Origin: Bog-950 sp044225825
GTDB lineage: Bacteria; Bacteroidota; Bacteroidia; Chitinophagales; LD1
Assembly: GCA_044225825.1 (NCBI GenBank)
Contig: JBGAIB010000002.1
Location: forward strand, 709,498-773,497
DNA: 64,000 nt
Direction: 5' to 3'
Program-made: the position numbers and the translations under genes
Shown: piece by piece, positions 61,044-64,000 of the stretch
How positions within the stretch are numbered: the first letter of the stretch is position 1
How the letters are laid out: each line of letters starts with the position of its first letter
The notes under the pieces: model-generated
What the model was told of the DNA's origin: nothing
The model's input: only the letters and a program-made list of their open reading frames with translations
Database searches by the model: none

Positions 61044-63449
61044 TTACCGCAGCAGGGTTACATTTCCTTTTTGTATAATTTGTTTTCCGTCTGCTGTTTG
61101 AGCCGTTGCAAACCATACATACACCCCCATATCAGCTTTGGCGCGGCCATTAATGGTGCCATCCCACCCCTGTTCGATGTTAGTAGTGGTAAACACTTGT
61201 TGGCCCCAGCGGTTATATACGGTAAATTGTAACAGCTTGCTGATGTTTAACCAACGCACAATGCGGAATACATCATTTACCCCATCGCCATTTGGCGAAA
61301 AGCCGGTAGGTATATCCATATCGGTATGGTGTTCTACAGTTATAAGCACCGAGTCCTTACTGCTGCAGCCCCATTGGTTAATGGCAAATAACTCGTACCA
61401 CTGCGTTTCGCGTGGCTCGGCTTTGGTGTTTAAATTAAAGGGGTCATCCAGCCAGGTGCTGGGGTTCCAGAAATACTGAATGCCATCCGTAGTGCCGCTT
61501 AAGCTGGCATAGGTATCGCGGTAAATGGTGGTGTCAGGTCCGGCATCCACGGTAGGTAACGGGCGAATAAACACCTGCGTACTGGTCGTATCACTAAAGC
61601 AATCGTTCGAAACAATAACGGTATACACCGCATTGGAATCAATAACTGCCACAGGCGAGGAGGTATGGGCATCGCTCAATCCATCCGGCGGTATCCATTG
61701 GTAATACAAACCGCCCGACGCGTTTAACTGCACCGGAAAACCTGCACAGGCGTTGGCCTGCGAATCGGCAAGCGCGGTAACCGGGGTTTGCACGGTTATA
61801 AGTTTGGTAGTGGTATCGCGGCAACCTATCAGCGTACTGGTTACCAGCGTAACAGGGAAAGTTCCTCCGGTGGTGTAAGTATATACCACGCTGGGCTGTG
61901 TGCTGGTGCTGCCATCGCTCAGCGTCCAGTCGAAGCTGGTTACATTGGTGGTGTTGCCCAGTGTAAAGGTTACAGGGGTATTTACACAGGGCGGGGTATA
62001 ACTGAAGTTAGAGCTGCCGCTGGTATTAATGGTAACCGGTTTGGTAACCGTATCGGAACAACCAAACGAATTGGTGCTGATCAAAGTAGCCATGTAGATA
62101 CCACTGGAATCGTACACGTGGGTCGGGTTCTGAATATTATCACCAAAGCCATCGCCAAAGCTCCACTGCCAGGAGGTAATAGTGCCATAATTGGTGGTGC
62201 TTACATCAGTAAACTGGTTGGGCACATGCGGGCATACGGTATTGGCATTAAAGTCGGCGGTGCCCGGCGAATACACTTTTACCAGCGCATAAGTGGTATC
62301 AGTACAGGTGGTGCTGCCGGTGCCCTTTACAACAATCAGCTGTACCGTATAGGTGCCGGTATCGGAGTAGGTATAAGTAGGCAAGGCCTGTGTAGAGGTA
62401 TCGGTTGTTACGGTAGGGTCGCCGAAATTCCATTGATACGAAACAGCAATGTTTTGTGGTGGCGGGTTATAGGTGTTGTTCTGGAAATGCACCACACCAT
62501 CGCCACAGTTTATTACATAAGTGCCTATACCGGTGTTAGGGTCAATGTTGGTGCTGGGTATATTGGCAATAGGAATGTTACACTGCGTTACGTTCAATTG
62601 GTAATCGCGCAGATAGGTGCCGATTAAAACACCGTTACGGTATTCGCTAACACACACACCTATTACAAACTGCCCGATGGTATTAGGCGTGCCTGTTAAT
62701 ACACCTGTAACGCTATCGATGGTTAAGGGCGGCGCACCGCCTAAGAGATTAGCATTGGAATAACCGCTGCTCCAGCTTATGGTTGAGTAGGGTGGCCCTG
62801 CAGGTGGATTAGGTGCAGGATTTTGTGCTGTACCTGCATCGTATGGCGTGCAAAGGTTATAGCGTAATACATCGCCATCTATATCGGTAGCGGAGTAATC
62901 GAATACCAGTGGTGCGTTCACGCAGATAAACAAGGGAGGCAGATCGTTGAATACAGGACTGCTGTTTTGATTGGGGTTAGTTGGTGGCACATAGGCTATG
63001 TAAGCCGCGCCTGCATCACCGGGCAGGGATACATTATCGATACTGCCGTTGCGGCAGCAGCGTTCGTGCACAAAGGTATAGCCCACGTTGCCGGAAGGCA
63101 GTGTTACAGTGGCCGTATATACGCCCTGTTCCACGCAAACACTGGAGTTGGTTTGCAGGCAGGGGTTATTGATAGGAGGATTGATAGTGGTAATAACCGG
63201 ATTGGTAAGGTTAAGCACCGTAAACGGGGTAGAACTGCCATTGGCAAAAATTCCTACGATAGCATCGGTAGTTGAACCGGGTGTGCCATCAAAGGGCGTG
63301 GCACTGTTACAATCGCGGTAAATAGTAAGTGTTACCTCGTAGGTAGTGCCGGACATAAAACGGTACGAAATAAAACCGCCAACAATGTGTGTGGCATGCA
63401 AGGCAGTAATGCTGCCAAGCAAAAAAAGCAGGGGTAAAAGTTTCTTCAT
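61044..63449 (-). CDS. PKD-domain protein with T9SS type B (gliding-associated) C-terminus
   Basis: 801 residues. Signal peptide (MKKLLPLLFLLGSITALHA), then an N-terminal region of ~280 residues (THIVGGFISYRFMSG, VHERCCRNGSIDN) typical of Bacteroidota gliding-type surface proteins. Three PKD domains follow (WNFGDP, WSFGDGFG, DWTLSDG). A C-terminal CHU_C-like domain (PTGFSPNGDGVND then YNRWGQQVF and WDGT) is the usual T9SS type B sorting element. The protein is expected on the cell surface as an adhesin or gliding-related factor. Start 63449 follows the signal-like MKK; an upstream in-frame start at 63461 adds four residues. Confidence 0.9.
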   Translation of the reverse strand: MKKLLPLLFLLGSITALHATHIVGGFISYRFMSGTTYEVTLTIYRDCNSATPFDGTPGSTTDAIVGIFANGSSTPFTVLNLTNPVITTINPPINNPCLQTNSSVCVEQGVYTATVTLPSGNVGYTFVHERCCRNGSIDNVSLPGDAGAAYIAYVPPTNPNQNSSPVFNDLPPLFICVNAPLVFDYSATDIDGDVLRYNLCTPYDAGTAQNPAPNPPAGPPYSTISWSSGYSNANLLGGAPPLTIDSVTGVLTGTPNTIGQFVIGVCVSEYRNGVLIGTYLRDYQLNVTQCNIPIANIPSTNIDPNTGIGTYVINCGDGVVHFQNNTYNPPPQNIAVSYQWNFGDPTVTTDTSTQALPTYTYSDTGTYTVQLIVVKGTGSTTCTDTTYALVKVYSPGTADFNANTVCPHVPNQFTDVSTTNYGTITSWQWSFGDGFGDNIQNPTHVYDSSGIYMATLISTNSFGCSDTVTKPVTINTSGSSNFSYTPPCVNTPVTFTLGNTTNVTSFDWTLSDGSTSTQPSVVYTYTTGGTFPVTLVTSTLIGCRDTTTKLITVQTPVTALADSQANACAGFPVQLNASGGLYYQWIPPDGLSDAHTSSPVAVIDSNAVYTVIVSNDCFSDTTSTQVFIRPLPTVDAGPDTTIYRDTYASLSGTTDGIQYFWNPSTWLDDPFNLNTKAEPRETQWYELFAINQWGCSSKDSVLITVEHHTDMDIPTGFSPNGDGVNDVFRIVRWLNISKLLQFTVYNRWGQQVFTTTNIEQGWDGTINGRAKADMGVYVWFATAQTADGKQIIQKGNVTLLR

Positions 63450-63577
63450 CAGTTCGGGCAAAAAGGCAACGAATTTACAGTTTATTTCACTTTGCCTTAA
63501 ACAAGAACGGTTAAAACCTGCAAACGTTGCTTGCTGATGCGGTGAACCCGGTATTTCAGCCGGTAGGTTTATACAGT

Positions 63578-64000
63578 TTAGCTTCGAAAAGCAAAACGTT
63601 TATAAACGTCGTACTGGCGGCGCCAGGGGTTAAATTTACGGATAGCGATATCGCCGCAAACAAAGGATGTAACAAATTGTTTATCAATAAATAAGCTCTT
63701 GGCCCGGCCCCACAAAACCGGCTTAATCCCCTTGCCAATGGTAATGTGGGGGCTAAAGGATTCCAAACCGCCGGGCAACGTACGGCAACTTGAATAGCCC
63801 GTAAACCATTGCTGCAATTGCTGTTCGGCTGCTTCATCCGGTTTGGCGCTTATGGTATGGCTTTCTTCAAAAAAGCCATACCCCGAGAAGGTGCAGGCTG
63901 CGCTTTTGGCTCCGGCAGCAAATCGCTCCAGGTCATCTTCCAGGATTTGCAGTTTGGCAGCATTCAGAATAAACACATCCAGGGTAATATGCGCATCGGC
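63578..64000 (-). CDS. 2H phosphoesterase (2'-5' RNA ligase-like), cut by window end
   Basis: The open frame continues past the last base. The final in-window codons upstream of the GTG at 63976 read A-D-A-H-I-T-L-D, so the start of the gene lies beyond the window. Both His-x-Thr motifs of the 2H fold are present: HITL at the window edge and HITIGKG in the middle. The family cuts cyclic phosphodiesters or joins RNA ends; substrate unknown. The stop is 116 bases from the PKD-domain protein gene. Confidence 0.82.
   Translation of the reverse strand, partial: ADAHITLDVFILNAAKLQILEDDLERFAAGAKSAACTFSGYGFFEESHTISAKPDEAAEQQLQQWFTGYSSCRTLPGGLESFSPHITIGKGIKPVLWGRAKSLFIDKQFVTSFVCGDIAIRKFNPWRRQYDVYKRFAFRS

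Overview
This window looks like ordinary chromosome of a member of the Bacteroidota, most likely the Chitinophagaceae or a near relative. The evidence is six proteins with a C-terminal type IX secretion (T9SS) sorting or gliding-associated domain, start codons without Shine-Dalgarno sequences, several Bacteroidota-type -7 promoter elements (TAnnTTTG) a few bases upstream of start codons, a TonB receptor with a carboxypeptidase-regulatory-like N-terminal domain, and a B12-dependent ribonucleotide reductase. No rRNA, CRISPR array, transposase or integrase was seen. Two intact tRNAs (Asn, Phe) are present.

Layout. 1-9 kb: GPH-type transporter, aspartate-semialdehyde dehydrogenase, M29 aminopeptidase, DUF4442 thioesterase-like protein and a large alpha-2-macroglobulin with an intact CxEQ thioester. 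9-18.2 kb: glycosyltransferase, Hsp70-like protein, ankyrin protein, YgiD-like dioxygenase with a Tat-like leader, a T9SS surface protein, MsrA, an L,D-transpeptidase and SerRS. 18.2-27.2 kb: a 47-residue membrane peptide, a T9SS subtilase overlapping a DUF1295 gene, a spacer rich in TTGTGCA motifs, four membrane proteins, two neighbouring lipoproteins and a STM3941-like protein. 27.2-29.9 kb: one AT-rich orphan gene (754 codons) beside tRNA-Asn. 30-35.3 kb: sterol-desaturase-like enzyme, a 110-bp-period direct repeat, a three-gene glycan operon (O-antigen ligase, GT2, GT4) and a ParE-type toxin-antitoxin pair. 35.3-45 kb: exported PEP/pyruvate-binding-domain protein, membrane protein and TPR lipoprotein, TerC, LpxH-like hydrolase, PhoD-like and endonuclease/exonuclease/phosphatase enzymes, TonB receptor. 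45.5-49 kb: NrdJ. 49.4-54.3 kb: three tandem paralogous secreted proteins. 54.4-64 kb: small peptide, acetyltransferase, DJ-1/PfpI protein, PAS-histidine kinase, a decayed tRNA-Phe tandem array, AnmK, cytochrome c, a PKD/gliding protein, and a 2H phosphoesterase cut by the window end.

The most unusual locus is 49.4-54.3 kb. Three adjacent genes each encode a signal peptide, 10-11 uninterrupted repeats of about 29 residues (Tyr-Thr-Tyr-Asp-Ala-Asn-Gly at the front, two Trp and Arg/Lys at the back, loosely like RHS/YD repeats) and a T9SS type A sorting domain. The second and third share a terminator stem, which points to duplication of gene plus terminator. The second copy has lost one base in its ancestral start region and must start at a downstream ATG. 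Other items worth attention are the AT-rich orphan gene, the TTGTGCA cluster at 21.7 kb, the decaying tRNA-Phe copies with an inserted palindrome, and the exported ATP-grasp-like protein.

The window reads as a mosaic of short operons. Envelope work (glycan synthesis, peptidoglycan recycling and cross-linking, surface adhesins, secreted protease and its possible inhibitor A2M) dominates over central metabolism.
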